The position numbers were made by a program, and so were the translations under genes. Positions 41,809 through 51,148 of a stretch of DNA of 64,000 nt are shown piece after piece; position 1 is the stretch's first letter; each line of letters opens with the position of its first letter. The notes beneath the pieces were generated by a model that saw nothing but the letters and a program-made list of their open reading frames with translations, did no database searches and was not told where the DNA came from. Source of the stretch: SAR116 cluster bacterium AG-337-N21 (lineage in GTDB: Bacteria; Pseudomonadota; Alphaproteobacteria; Puniceispirillales; Marisalimonadaceae); NCBI GenBank assembly GCA_003282145.1, contig QBZZ01000001.1, positions 1 through 64,000 on the forward strand, written 5' to 3'.

Positions 41809-42699
41809 ATGACAACAAAGTTAGTCTGGAAAAATCCAAATGCAATTGTAAGTTGCGAATGGCTTCATAATAATTTGAACAATCCAGATATAAGAATATA
41901 TGATTGTACAACTTATCTACATTATAAAGATAATGATCCATCTCTACCTTATATTGTTGAAAGTGGTAGAAAAAAATATGAAATAAAACATATAAAAAAC
42001 TCCAGCTTCATGGATCTTCATTTGGATTTATCTGATGAAAAAAGTCCTTACAGATTTACATTACCAAAGCTTGAAAAACTGGCAGATAAGTTCAAAAATT
42101 TAGGCATCGGTGCTGATTTTCATATAATATTATATTCTAGAAATGGTGCACAATGGTCAGCTCGCCTTTGGTGGATGCTTAGATCTGTAGGAATAGATAA
42201 CGTTAGCATATTAGATGGGGGCTTTAAGGAATGGGAACAGAATGATCTGCCCACTTCACAAACAAGTTTAGACTATTCACCATCTGATTTTGAATTTACA
42301 CCAAGGGAGAATATTTTTGTTAATAAAGATGAAGTAATTAATGCTATTGGTAACCCAGATTTTATAATATTAAATTCTCTAACTGCAGATATCCACGAAG
42401 GTAAAAACCCTAGATATGGTAGACAAGGGAAGATACCAAGCAGCAAAAATATACCATTTCATGAATTGTTAGATAATAAGACCGGAAAATTCAAACCAAT
42501 TGAAGAACTTGCCAATATGTTTGAGAAAAATAAAATTACCAAAGACAAGAAGATTCTTAACTACTGTGGTGGAGGTATTGCAGCATCTTTGGAAGCGTTT
42601 GTTCTATATCAATTAGGATTTGAAAAAATAGTAATTTATGACAACTCTTTACACGAGTGGGCTGCAATTGATCAAACATTACCAATGGAGAATAATTAA
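41809..42699 (+). CDS. sseA: 3-Mercaptopyruvate sulfurtransferase (two rhodanese domains)
   Basis: 296 residues in two rhodanese modules. The first (about 15-145) keeps the fold but has Ser in place of the active-site cysteine (ILYSRNG). The second has the catalytic Cys253 in NYCGGGIAAS. Known MST loops are CGSGVTA-like, so CGGGIAA is a small variation that should be active. The enzyme moves sulfur from mercaptopyruvate to thiol acceptors. It follows the quinone oxidoreductase gene by 40 nt. Confidence 0.9.
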   Translation: MTTKLVWKNPNAIVSCEWLHNNLNNPDIRIYDCTTYLHYKDNDPSLPYIVESGRKKYEIKHIKNSSFMDLHLDLSDEKSPYRFTLPKLEKLADKFKNLGIGADFHIILYSRNGAQWSARLWWMLRSVGIDNVSILDGGFKEWEQNDLPTSQTSLDYSPSDFEFTPRENIFVNKDEVINAIGNPDFIILNSLTADIHEGKNPRYGRQGKIPSSKNIPFHELLDNKTGKFKPIEELANMFEKNKITKDKKILNYCGGGIAASLEAFVLYQLGFEKIVIYDNSLHEWAAIDQTLPMENN

Positions 42700-42748
42700 G
42701 TTTTTTAAATATTTGAGAAAATGTAAAAATTTAATTTTATAGTGCAAA

Positions 42749-43339
42749 ATGTTGAAATGTTCTTTTGTTGAAGGTCCAATATTACATAGATTAAAATACG
42801 GTAAAGGTAGAGGTCAAAATTTAGCCAAAGCCGTCGGAATGAAATCTAATAAAAATAGAAACATTATAGATGCTACAGCTGGCTTAGGTTACGATGCTTT
42901 TATACTAGCTTCACTTGGTGCAAATGTTACCTTAATAGAACGATCTGAAAAAATATATAAACTACTGCAAGATGGTGTTGCAGAAGGTATATTGTTTGGA
43001 GGAGAGGTAAGTAAAATTATAGGCAGAATGAAATTAATTTTTGGTGACTCAAAAAATATTTTACCTAATCTGTCACCAGAGGTGATTTTAATAGACACAA
43101 TGTACAAAGATAGAAAAAAAACAGCTCTTGTAAAAAATAATATGAGATTAGTAAGGGAGATTGTTGGGCCGGATGCTGATTATACAGAATTAATAGACGT
43201 GGCCTTAAAATTTGCAAAAAACAGAGTTGTTATTAAACAACCAAGATATGCTGATCCTTTAAAAGATATTAAGCAATGTTCACATCAGATTTTGGGCAAA
43301 ACTATACGTTATGACGTCCATATGATTGCCCAGTTTTAA
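42749..43339 (+). CDS. rsmJ: 16S rRNA m2G1516 methyltransferase RsmJ
   Basis: 196 residues. The RsmJ signature is visible: GKGRGQNLAKAVGMK near the start, IIDATAGLGYDAFILASLGA as SAM motif I, LIERSEKIYKLLQDGV, then EVILIDTMYK and RVVIKQPRYADPL as the catalytic region. RsmJ methylates G1516 of small-subunit rRNA. The sequence is shorter than in E. coli (250 residues) because of a reduced N-terminus, as in other reduced genomes. Confidence 0.92.
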   Translation: MLKCSFVEGPILHRLKYGKGRGQNLAKAVGMKSNKNRNIIDATAGLGYDAFILASLGANVTLIERSEKIYKLLQDGVAEGILFGGEVSKIIGRMKLIFGDSKNILPNLSPEVILIDTMYKDRKKTALVKNNMRLVREIVGPDADYTELIDVALKFAKNRVVIKQPRYADPLKDIKQCSHQILGKTIRYDVHMIAQF

Positions 43340-43368
43340 AAAAAAATATATTACGCCGTAATAATTAT

Positions 43369-44637
43369 ATGGCTTTAATTTTTATAAAAATATTTATTAT
43401 CATATGTTTAGGTATGAGTTTAATAAGTGATTTTTCAGCAAACGCAACATGCACTAATACAGATAATTGTGGATCTGACAGTGGTGCCGGTGGTGGTGCA
43501 GTATTTCCAGATATAACGTCAGGAGATTTTAATACAGCTTATGGTTATCATGCAGTTGGAATGGATTTGACAGAAGGAAATGCAAATACAGTCGTTGGGT
43601 ATGAGTCAGGCAAACTTATACATACTGGAGATTATAATACTGCAATTGGATCAGATAGCTTGATTGCATTAACAAGCGGGAGCCAAAATACTGCAATTGG
43701 TTATAAGTCCGGATCAACTAATGTTGATGGATCTGGTAATATATTTATTGGATATGAAGCAGGACCTACATCTGGAAGTGTATCTAATAAACTTTTTATC
43801 TCTAATGGCGCTGATGATACTCCTTTAATATATGGTAACTTTTCTAATAATACAGTGACTATAAATGACAATTTGGCAATAACAGGTACCTTTTCTAGTA
43901 GCAATTATACTTTTGACGCTAATGGGAATGTTTCAGGACTTGGCACAATCAGTTCAAGTGACATAAATAGTTCAGGTAACGTTACTGCCAGTGGATCTTT
44001 TATTATTGGCAATGCAAATATATCAGAGAGTGAATTAGAGACAATTGATGGCATCACTGCTGGATCTGTAAGTGCTAACAAAGTTGTTATTGTTGATAGT
44101 AATTCTGATATTTCAGGATTCAGGAATATTACAGCGACTGGAACTATTACGGCAAACTCAATAAAAACAAACACTTTGACTGATAGCAATGGAGACAGAT
44201 TTTTATATAAGGATACTATAAATGACATAGTCCATATTGGAAGTGATTCCATGCTCTTTTATGATTCTTCTACTTATGGAAAAGATATAATGGCTTCTTC
44301 AACTGGTAACATACAAATCGGAAAAAATGCTACTGATAGTACTACAGTTATAGGAGATTTAATAATACAAGAGCCAAACCAGGCTAATCATGCTGCGACA
44401 AGAAAATATGCTGATCAAGTTAGCCTTATGGCAACTACTTTGGATACACGCTTACCATTATATGGAAATAAACATTCTTTAAATTTAAGTAGCGCATCTA
44501 CAAATAATGAAATTGCTTTTGGATTAAATTTTGTAGGAATTTATGACGGATTGCATCTGCCAATGGACTTTTCATTAGGTAGTGCAGTTTCGGGAGATTA
44601 TAATATGGGTAAATTTTCTTTGGGGATGTCATGGTAA
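43369..44637 (+). CDS. Adhesin/tail-fibre-like beta-rich surface protein
   Basis: 422 residues with a signal peptide (about 1-24). The first half has repeats of the YadA-head/tail-fibre type: FNTAYGYHAVGMDL, ANTVVGYESGKLI, YNTAIGSDSLIAL, QNTAIGYKSG, GNIFIGYEAG. The middle is Ser/Thr/Asn-rich beta sequence. A phage-tail-like AATRKYADQ turn precedes a C-terminal part ending in FSLGMSW. The final tryptophan and beta pattern would suit an outer-membrane anchor like that of trimeric autotransporters, but this is not proven. The next gene overlaps by 7 nt. Confidence 0.7.
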   Translation: MALIFIKIFIIICLGMSLISDFSANATCTNTDNCGSDSGAGGGAVFPDITSGDFNTAYGYHAVGMDLTEGNANTVVGYESGKLIHTGDYNTAIGSDSLIALTSGSQNTAIGYKSGSTNVDGSGNIFIGYEAGPTSGSVSNKLFISNGADDTPLIYGNFSNNTVTINDNLAITGTFSSSNYTFDANGNVSGLGTISSSDINSSGNVTASGSFIIGNANISESELETIDGITAGSVSANKVVIVDSNSDISGFRNITATGTITANSIKTNTLTDSNGDRFLYKDTINDIVHIGSDSMLFYDSSTYGKDIMASSTGNIQIGKNATDSTTVIGDLIIQEPNQANHAATRKYADQVSLMATTLDTRLPLYGNKHSLNLSSASTNNEIAFGLNFVGIYDGLHLPMDFSLGSAVSGDYNMGKFSLGMSW

Positions 44638-44975
44638 AATTTTTAATATTCACATTACTAAGTATAACTATTATAAATAAAACGTATGCAGCATCGAATA
44701 ATCTTTTTTTCACGGCGGCGCAATTCCTATCATACTGTAAAAGTAATAATTTATACGAACAAGGTATATGTGACGGCTATATAATTGCTGTTAACGATGT
44801 GATTTTTAGTATAGATGAGAAAACAACTAATATCTGCGTTCCACAAAATTTGTCCATTAAAAAAATCAGACAATCTGTTCTTAGTTTTATAATAGATAAC
44901 GCTGAACTAATGAGCGTTGAGGCTAACAAAGTTTTAGGAAAGTTTTTTATCAATAATTTCAAATGTAAAAATTGA
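44631..44975 (+). CDS. Rap1a/Tai-like secreted protein
   Basis: 114 residues with a signal peptide (about 1-20, ending near TYAA). The rest matches the Rap1a/Tai pattern: FLSYCKSNNLYEQGICDGYI and CVPQNLSIKKIRQSVLSFI, with conserved cysteines that would pair in the periplasm. The family includes immunity proteins against type VI effectors, but many members have no such partner. Here it overlaps the end of the adhesin-like gene by 7 nt, and no effector gene is seen. Confidence 0.7.
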   Translation: MVKFLIFTLLSITIINKTYAASNNLFFTAAQFLSYCKSNNLYEQGICDGYIIAVNDVIFSIDEKTTNICVPQNLSIKKIRQSVLSFIIDNAELMSVEANKVLGKFFINNFKCKN

Positions 44976-45063
44976 TTTTGTAGATAAATATATTTAAATC
45001 ATGAAATTAAATATATTCATATAAGTGACGTACTATATATTGTAATAAGATTTGAGATTTATA

Positions 45064-45591
45064 ATGGTAAAAATAGTTTTAGTTACATTATTGCTAGTTT
45101 TTTTGTCTAGTTGTCATCAAGGTTCATCATATATATCAAGATATGGCCAAAGCATAGTACTGAACCCAGATCAAAAGCAAACTACTGTAGGAACTACAGA
45201 AACTATCTCAGACCAAAAATTAACTAGTTTAGTTAAGCCTAACACAACACCTTCAAAGGTAAAAAAACCTTATACAGATCATTTTAAAGATATTGATTTT
45301 TCATCAACTAAATTTTTAAAGGGAAATGCTGACTGTGTCGATATTATAAGAGTAAAAGTTGTAGGAAGTTTAAGCTATGATGAATTAATGTATGAGCTTA
45401 AAAAAAGAGCTCAGACAATGGGCGGTAATGCTATAGGTATCCAAGATTTAAATGAAAACAAAGAAGTTACTTACACTAACCAAAGAACAGCAAAAAAAAA
45501 TAGCGATGATGTTATAAATACTTTAATTAAAGAGACAAACCTTTTGTCTAGTGTAACTGCAGATATATTTAAATGTAAATCAAACATTTAA
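45064..45591 (+). CDS. Lipoprotein with RcsF/DUF4156-like C-terminus
   Basis: 175 residues from the ATG at 45064. A lipobox LSSC (about residues 14-17) anchors it. After a Ser/Thr-rich linker, the C-terminal part reads RVKVVGSLSYDELMYELKKR and AQTMGGNAIGIQDL, like the A--MGAN-I pattern of DUF4156/RcsF domains. RcsF is an outer-membrane stress sensor, and whether this protein has that role is unknown. Confidence 0.65.
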   Translation: MVKIVLVTLLLVFLSSCHQGSSYISRYGQSIVLNPDQKQTTVGTTETISDQKLTSLVKPNTTPSKVKKPYTDHFKDIDFSSTKFLKGNADCVDIIRVKVVGSLSYDELMYELKKRAQTMGGNAIGIQDLNENKEVTYTNQRTAKKNSDDVINTLIKETNLLSSVTADIFKCKSNI

Positions 45592-45633
45592 TTTAAGTGT
45601 TGTTAAAAGTACTATAGATATTAAAATTAAATA

Positions 45634-45837
45634 ATGAAATTTTTTATCTTATTGCTATGCTTTTTATTACCATTTTTTCTTGCATATTTATTTAAAAACA
45701 ATGATTTAGAGTGGTATTATATTTTAATAATCATTATTACATTTGGAATATTGGTTGCTAGTTATCTAGTCAAAAATAATGAAAAAAATCGGTACTCATG
45801 GAAAAATTTTATCTTTAAAAACAAAGAAAAAAAATGA
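45634..45837 (+). CDS. Two-span membrane protein of unknown function
   Basis: 67 residues with two membrane segments (about 3-17 and 25-46) and a lysine-rich tail (NFIFKNKEKK). It is likely an inner-membrane protein. No family is recognised. It ends 1 nt before the convergent gene. Confidence 0.45.
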   Translation: MKFFILLLCFLLPFFLAYLFKNNDLEWYYILIIIITFGILVASYLVKNNEKNRYSWKNFIFKNKEKK

Positions 45838-45838
45838 T

Positions 45839-46246
45839 TTATGTAAACGTATTAACAAGGTTCATAGCTATAGCAGTACAACTAACTGCAGAACCTATCA
45901 TAATTGCTCTATCACCCCACTGCATTCCAACATAAATCCATCCTAAACAACTAATTATATAGGCCATTTGACCATAAAAAGTTAATGATGCACTAATTAA
46001 AAAAATACCTGCAACCGCCAATAACATTGACATCCATTTTACATACCAATCCGTGGTTCCCGTTGGAGTTGTTGGCTTTATTTCATCATATTCTGTTTGT
46101 AGTTCTTCTAATTCCTGTTTAAGTCTTTTTTTCTCATGTGATAATTCCATAGCTAGCCGACCCGCTTTGGTCATGGTGCTACCTGCAAGTTGAGAATTTG
46201 TATCATTTACTTGATCAGAAATCACTGACACATTTTTATTTTCCAT
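45839..46246 (-). CDS. Coiled-coil membrane protein of unknown function
   Basis: 135 residues: a Ser/Asn-rich start, a charged helix (AMELSHEKKRLKQELEELQT) of about 35 residues, and two or three C-terminal membrane spans (WMSMLLAVAGIFLISASLTF; IISCLGWIYVGMQW). The helix would face the cytoplasm or periplasm beside the membrane. The family is not recognised. Confidence 0.6.
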   Translation of the reverse strand: MENKNVSVISDQVNDTNSQLAGSTMTKAGRLAMELSHEKKRLKQELEELQTEYDEIKPTTPTGTTDWYVKWMSMLLAVAGIFLISASLTFYGQMAYIISCLGWIYVGMQWGDRAIMIGSAVSCTAIAMNLVNTFT

Positions 46247-46372
46247 GATTAGACCCTACGAAAAATTATAATTTTGAGCCAATATTACGTTTCTAAAAAT
46301 TTGTCAAAAATTATTTCATTATGCTCAAAATTAAACTACATTAATTATTGTTAAATATGTGGATATTAAAAT

Positions 46373-46864
46373 ATGGAATGGAATAACGGTACTTTATTAT
46401 ACATACATGTAGCACCAAAAGCTTCTGCTAAAATGGTTGAGTTAGATGAAGCAGAGTTAATTGAAGGTAAAGGAATTGTTAGTGATCGTTATTATAATCA
46501 AACAGGTACTTATTCTCCAAAACCTGACATAAGAGATGTGACCTTAATTGAAAATGAAGTTTTAGAAGCACTAGCAGCAAATCAACCCCCGCTTCAAGAC
46601 AAACCTATAATTTTAAAACCTATTGAACATCGGCGTAACCTTACAACGTCTGGTGTCCCTTTGAATTATCTTGTTGGTAAAAAATTTAAAATAGGAGAGG
46701 TGATTTTGAAAGGTGGACGACTAAACTTTCCATGTAAGTATTTAGCAGATCTTCTTAAGAAACCACTTGTTTTACCACTATACAATAGATCAGGCTTGAA
46801 TTGTTCTATAGAAAAGGGTGGCTGGATTAAAAAGGGTGACAAAGTTATTCAACTCGAAGATTAA
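46373..46864 (+). CDS. MOSC-domain protein
   Basis: 163 residues of the molybdenum-cofactor sulfurase C-terminal fold: LLYIHVAPKASAKM, GIVSDRYYNQTGTYS, DVTLIENEVLEAL, HRRNLTTSGVPLN, NFPCKYLADLL. The cysteine in NFPCKY is the candidate sulfur-carrier residue. MOSC proteins are thought to handle activated sulfur or bind molybdopterin. It is convergent with the chrA-like gene, 2 nt apart. Confidence 0.88.
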   Translation: MEWNNGTLLYIHVAPKASAKMVELDEAELIEGKGIVSDRYYNQTGTYSPKPDIRDVTLIENEVLEALAANQPPLQDKPIILKPIEHRRNLTTSGVPLNYLVGKKFKIGEVILKGGRLNFPCKYLADLLKKPLVLPLYNRSGLNCSIEKGGWIKKGDKVIQLED

Positions 46865-46866
46865 CT

Positions 46867-48069
46867 CTATAAAAGGGATATACCCCAACCACAAATTGAT
46901 AAAATAAAAACCGCAAACCATTGTGGAATTTTTGTTAAAAACAATAGTACAAAAGCTATTATAATAAGCACCATATCTTCTAAACTACGAAGTGACGATG
47001 TAATAATTGGATCATAAAAAGCTGCTACTAATAAACCAATAACGCTCGCATTAATACCTTTAAAAGATCGAATAATTATATCCATTTTCTTCAATTCTTG
47101 CCATATAGGCATGATGCCAATAATAAGTAAAAAAGAAGGTAAAAAAATAAAAAACAAACAAAGTAAGCTTATCAAAAAAATGCTAAATTCACTTTTAAAA
47201 AAAACACCTAAATATGAAGAAAACGTAAATAATGGTCCTGGTATTGCCTGAGCTGCACCATAACCTGCAAGAAAAATATCCTTTTCAATCATTCCAGAGG
47301 AAACAAATTCTTCCTGTAATAACGGTAAAACAACATGTCCACCTCCAAACACTAGAGAACCTATTCTATAAAAACTAGAAGCTAAATTTAGAATATTTGA
47401 GTTAAAAAATTCACTCAAAAAAGGTAATAAAAAAAGTAAAGAAAAAAAGAAAATTAATGGAGAACAACTCAAGAAGTTTATTTTTATTTGAATATTATTT
47501 TTAATTTCACTTTGTTTATCTTTTTTATATATAATTAGTCCAAAAAACCCACTCAATAGCAAACATAAAAATTGATTTAATGACGAGGGATAAATTATTA
47601 ATATTAACGTTGTTATAAATACTATCATATAATCAAAAGAGTCTTTTAATAAATTCTTTCTCATTCCTAATATTGCTTGAAGGACAATAACTACAACTAT
47701 TGCTTTTAAGCCTTGAAGGAAACCATAAGAGATTGAGTTTTCAAAATTAAAAATAGCATATCCAAAAATCATTAAAATTATGGCAGATGGTAAAGTAAAA
47801 CCTAACCAAGCTAATAAAGATCCACTAATACCTTTAAAATGATAACCAATAGACATCCCAACTTGGCTGGATGAGGGTCCAGGTAAAAAATTGCATAAAG
47901 AAACAAAATCTAAATAAGTTTTTTCATCCAACCATTTTTTTTGTTTAACAAAAACATTTCTAAAATAACCAATGTGGGCTATTGGGCCGCCAAATGATGT
48001 CAAGCCAAGCAAAAAGAAGGAAAATAAAATATCCGTATAAGTAACATTTTCTTTTTTTTTATTTTCCAC
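46867..48069 (-). CDS. chrA: Chromate-type anion transporter, ChrA family
   Basis: 400 residues with about ten to twelve membrane spans in two homologous halves. The signature of the first half is GLTSFGGPIAHIGYF with LPGPSSSQVGMSIGY; the second half repeats GSLVFGGGHVVLPLLQ and QAIPGPLFTFSSYLG. The family exports chromate, although sulfate-like anions may be the real substrate in the sea. The gene stands alone on the minus strand between two heme/enzyme genes. Confidence 0.88.
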   Translation of the reverse strand: MENKKKENVTYTDILFSFFLLGLTSFGGPIAHIGYFRNVFVKQKKWLDEKTYLDFVSLCNFLPGPSSSQVGMSIGYHFKGISGSLLAWLGFTLPSAIILMIFGYAIFNFENSISYGFLQGLKAIVVVIVLQAILGMRKNLLKDSFDYMIVFITTLILIIYPSSLNQFLCLLLSGFFGLIIYKKDKQSEIKNNIQIKINFLSCSPLIFFFSLLFLLPFLSEFFNSNILNLASSFYRIGSLVFGGGHVVLPLLQEEFVSSGMIEKDIFLAGYGAAQAIPGPLFTFSSYLGVFFKSEFSIFLISLLCLFFIFLPSFLLIIGIMPIWQELKKMDIIIRSFKGINASVIGLLVAAFYDPIITSSLRSLEDMVLIIIAFVLLFLTKIPQWFAVFILSICGWGISLL

Positions 48070-48178
48070 AAAAAATTCCTAAAAGTTTTGGTTCCAAGTA
48101 CAAATTTATGAAAATATTTAATTACATTAATATTATATTTGTTCTAGACTTAAAATATAAAAAAACAGGTCTTAAATC

Positions 48179-48628
48179 ATGAATATTAAAAAACTATTTA
48201 TTTATTTAAATTTACTTCTATTTATGAATATTTTTTCATTAAGTCAATTATACGCAAACGAAGGTGCAACTGGAATAATTAAAGAAAGAATGGATAAATT
48301 TAAAATGAGTAAAAGCCTTATGAAAAAAATTAATAAAGGATTACAAAATGATGATTTTGCGACCATTGAAAAATCTGCTCAAATTTTATTAAACTGGAGT
48401 AAGGAAATGTCAAATTATTTCCCTGAGGGTAGTGACACACCACCTTCTGAGGCTTCATCAGATATTTGGCTTGATCCTGAAGGATTTAAAATTGCAATCA
48501 AGAACTTTGAATTAGCGTCATTAGAATTAATAGCCCAATCGCAAAATAAAGATTTCGATATGACAGTTAATTCTTTTCGAAATCTAGCTAAAACTTGTAA
48601 AGGTTGTCATCAAAAATTTAGAAATTAG
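48179..48628 (+). CDS. Cytochrome c' (class II cytochrome c)
   Basis: 149 residues: signal peptide (about 1-26), four helices, then the C-terminal heme motif CKGCH at residues 140-144, the class II position near the end of the chain. Helix 2 and 3 contain an AQILLNWSKEM and AIKNFELASLELIAQ pattern. Cytochromes c' bind NO or O2 and often guard against nitrosative stress. The gene is followed 24 nt later by the alcohol dehydrogenase gene. Confidence 0.87.
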   Translation: MNIKKLFIYLNLLLFMNIFSLSQLYANEGATGIIKERMDKFKMSKSLMKKINKGLQNDDFATIEKSAQILLNWSKEMSNYFPEGSDTPPSEASSDIWLDPEGFKIAIKNFELASLELIAQSQNKDFDMTVNSFRNLAKTCKGCHQKFRN

Positions 48629-48652
48629 GAAAAGGTTCCAGGGGACGAACAC

Positions 48653-49720
48653 ATGAAGGGTATAGTTTTTTTAGGTGATAAAAAATTAGAAATTCAAAAT
48701 TTTCCAGATCCTACTCCGGGCCCAGATGATGTAATCATAGAAATTCAAGCTTCTGGAATGTGCGGAAGTGATCTTAAATTCTATCGAGCAAATAACGGAC
48801 CGTCATCTTTAGGTCTTGGCGGGGATGATAAACCAGTCATAGCAGGTCATGAGCCCTGTGGAGTCATTGTTGAGATAGGTTCAAATGTTCCAAAAAACCT
48901 AGTCTCTAAAGGTATGAGAGTTATGCAACATCATTATCAAGGTTGTGGCACATGTTCTCATTGTTCAACAGGCTGGCAACAACTGTGTGACAGTGGTGTA
49001 AAAGCCGTTTTTGGTGTCACAGGTCATGGAGCGCATGCAAAATATATGAAGTGTCCAGTAAGCACAATAGTTCCTCTAAGAGACGATATATCTTTTATTG
49101 CAGGTGCTGCAATTTCTTGTGGAACTGGAACTGCATGGGGGGCCTTAGAAAGATTAGATTTGAAAGCAAATCAAACTATTGCAATATTTGGAATGGGTCC
49201 CGTTGGTTTATCTGCTGTAATGTTAGCTCATAGCATGGGGGCTAAAATTATTGCCCTCGATACTAACAAACAAAGATTAAACAGATCAATTGAATTTGGT
49301 GCTGACATAATAATAAATCCTGCAGAAAGCATAGATCTATTAACTGAAATAAAAGATCACACCAAGGGACTTGGTGTTAATGCTTCTATTGATGCATCTT
49401 CTTCACCTTCTGCTAGATCACACTCGGTTAAATGTGTCAAAACTTGGGGAAAGGCTTGCTTTGTTGGAGAAGGCGGAGAAGTTACGTTAGATGTAAGTAA
49501 TGATCTATTAAGAAGACAAGTCACATTAATAGGTAGCTGGACTTTTTCCAAATACGGACAAGCTGAATGTGCTGATTTTGTTGCAGAAAAAGATCTTGAC
49601 GTTGATAAATTATTTACTCACAAATGGTCATTGAAACAGGCAGAAGAAGCTTACAAGCTTTTCGACAATCAATCAGATGGAAAAGGTGTATTTATTCCTG
49701 AAAATATTATATCAACCTAA
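48653..49720 (+). CDS. Zinc-dependent medium-chain alcohol dehydrogenase
   Basis: 355 residues. The catalytic zinc site is in MCGSDLKFY and AGHEPCGVI, and the structural zinc lobe is CGTCSHCSTGWQQLC. The Rossmann loop is FGMGPVGLSAVML. The set resembles sorbitol/threonine dehydrogenases acting on polyols or hydroxy amino acids; the substrate is not determined. It overlaps the MATE exporter gene by 9 nt in convergent orientation. It opens the catabolic block. Confidence 0.9.
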   Translation: MKGIVFLGDKKLEIQNFPDPTPGPDDVIIEIQASGMCGSDLKFYRANNGPSSLGLGGDDKPVIAGHEPCGVIVEIGSNVPKNLVSKGMRVMQHHYQGCGTCSHCSTGWQQLCDSGVKAVFGVTGHGAHAKYMKCPVSTIVPLRDDISFIAGAAISCGTGTAWGALERLDLKANQTIAIFGMGPVGLSAVMLAHSMGAKIIALDTNKQRLNRSIEFGADIIINPAESIDLLTEIKDHTKGLGVNASIDASSSPSARSHSVKCVKTWGKACFVGEGGEVTLDVSNDLLRRQVTLIGSWTFSKYGQAECADFVAEKDLDVDKLFTHKWSLKQAEEAYKLFDNQSDGKGVFIPENIIST

Positions 49721-51115
49721 ATTATAATATTTTTTCCAAGGACCTAATTGAAGGCTTAGGCTTATAAATAAGCCATATATAACTAATCCTAAGGCCATAG
49801 CAACAAATACTAAATATGGGCTGTCAATATTAAAATTAAAAAGAAGAAATGTACTCAATATTACAAATATCAATCTGATAAATGTTCCTACAACCGGCCA
49901 AAATAAAGTGTTAAAAGCCTGACATGTAAAGTAAAGTCCAAGCCCCAACGCAAAAAAAGCATAAAATGGGGCCACTACTTGCAAATAAAGTTTTGATGTT
50001 TTGTGAATTTCAACACTTTCGGTAAATAAGCTAGACCATAAATTTGGGTATATTGAAAAAAATAATCCAATAAAACCTACAATAAAAACAGAGATGAATG
50101 TGCCTTTCCAAGTCATTTTTACAGCTCTCAAAAATTTTTTTGCACCAACATTAGCACCAACTATTGCTATTAAAGCACCACCAATACCGAAAATTATTGG
50201 TATTAATAATAGCTCAAGTCTAATTGCAATACCAAAACCTGCTGCCCAGTCAGTTCCAAAGCTACCTATAATTATCGTACAAAATATTGCCAAACTTATA
50301 GTCATTAATGATTGGCAACCTGCTAACATACCAGATTTAAAAAGATTAATGATTCCATTAAGTTTAAAAAAATCTTTTATAATAAAAGAATATGAGTGTT
50401 TACACATAGAGTAAAAATATAATACAAAAACAATCCCTATAAAATATCCTGTTAGTAAAGAAATAGCAGCCCACTCAAGAGCTGAAAAAACAATCTTTTC
50501 GTCAAATAATTTTATGTTTTCTTTCAAGAAAAGTTGGCCATCATTGTAATCCAAATTCAAGCTTGCCATTATAATGTGAGAAAATAAAACGATAAACCAG
50601 CCAATTGCTGGAACTAATGTGTTTCCAGAACCTCTGGTAACAGCTATAATTATATTGAATAACCAGATCAATATAATTCCCATCAATAATATGTTACCAT
50701 AAGATAAGGTTGATATTATTACATCTGCATCAATTATAAACGATGAAAAAAATGTCTCTGCAAAACTAAAAAACAAGAACATCATAATAATAGAAAAAGA
50801 AATTGCTATTAAAACAGCTGATCTAAAAATACATTCTGCTTGAAAAATATTTTTGCTTCCAAAAGCTCTAGCCGTAGCTCCACTAATTGCACCCCCGAAG
50901 GCGCCATTAGATAACATACTAGTAAGCATAAAAATAGGAAAAATATAAGCGACACCAGCTAATTCAGACATACCTATTAAACCAATATACCATAAATCAA
51001 AAATAACTGTTGCAGATGACATTAAAGTCGAAAACAAATTTGGAATAGCTAATCTAAAAAAAATTTTTGAAAATGGTAAAATAATCAAATCATTTGAAAA
51101 ATTAACTTTATTCAA
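49712..51115 (-). CDS. MATE-family efflux transporter
   Basis: 467 residues with twelve membrane spans in two halves. MatE features include LAIPNLFSTLMSSATVIFDL, an AGVAYIFPI segment and a GSGNTLVPAIGWFI loop; the second half has AIVGANVGAKKFLRA. These exporters use proton or sodium gradients to expel cationic compounds, and the sequence cannot show which. It is transcribed in the same direction as the amidohydrolase gene. Confidence 0.9.
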   Translation of the reverse strand: MNKVNFSNDLIILPFSKIFFRLAIPNLFSTLMSSATVIFDLWYIGLIGMSELAGVAYIFPIFMLTSMLSNGAFGGAISGATARAFGSKNIFQAECIFRSAVLIAISFSIIMMFLFFSFAETFFSSFIIDADVIISTLSYGNILLMGIILIWLFNIIIAVTRGSGNTLVPAIGWFIVLFSHIIMASLNLDYNDGQLFLKENIKLFDEKIVFSALEWAAISLLTGYFIGIVFVLYFYSMCKHSYSFIIKDFFKLNGIINLFKSGMLAGCQSLMTISLAIFCTIIIGSFGTDWAAGFGIAIRLELLLIPIIFGIGGALIAIVGANVGAKKFLRAVKMTWKGTFISVFIVGFIGLFFSIYPNLWSSLFTESVEIHKTSKLYLQVVAPFYAFFALGLGLYFTCQAFNTLFWPVVGTFIRLIFVILSTFLLFNFNIDSPYLVFVAMALGLVIYGLFISLSLQLGPWKKYYNLG

Positions 51116-51148
51116 GACTTAGCCTAGAATGTTTAAAATAAATAACAT

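Noticed and set aside
43701-44252. Open frames on the minus strand within the adhesin-like gene
   Set aside because: They mirror the repeats of the plus-strand gene and have no ribosome binding site or family features.
43369-44637. Prophage tail-fibre region
   Set aside because: Only this one protein has tail-fibre-like repeats; no capsid, portal, terminase or lysis genes are nearby and it has a signal peptide.
44631-44975. Type VI effector-immunity pair
   Set aside because: The Rap1a-like protein is not beside a recognisable effector or secretion gene, so an immunity role has no support here.
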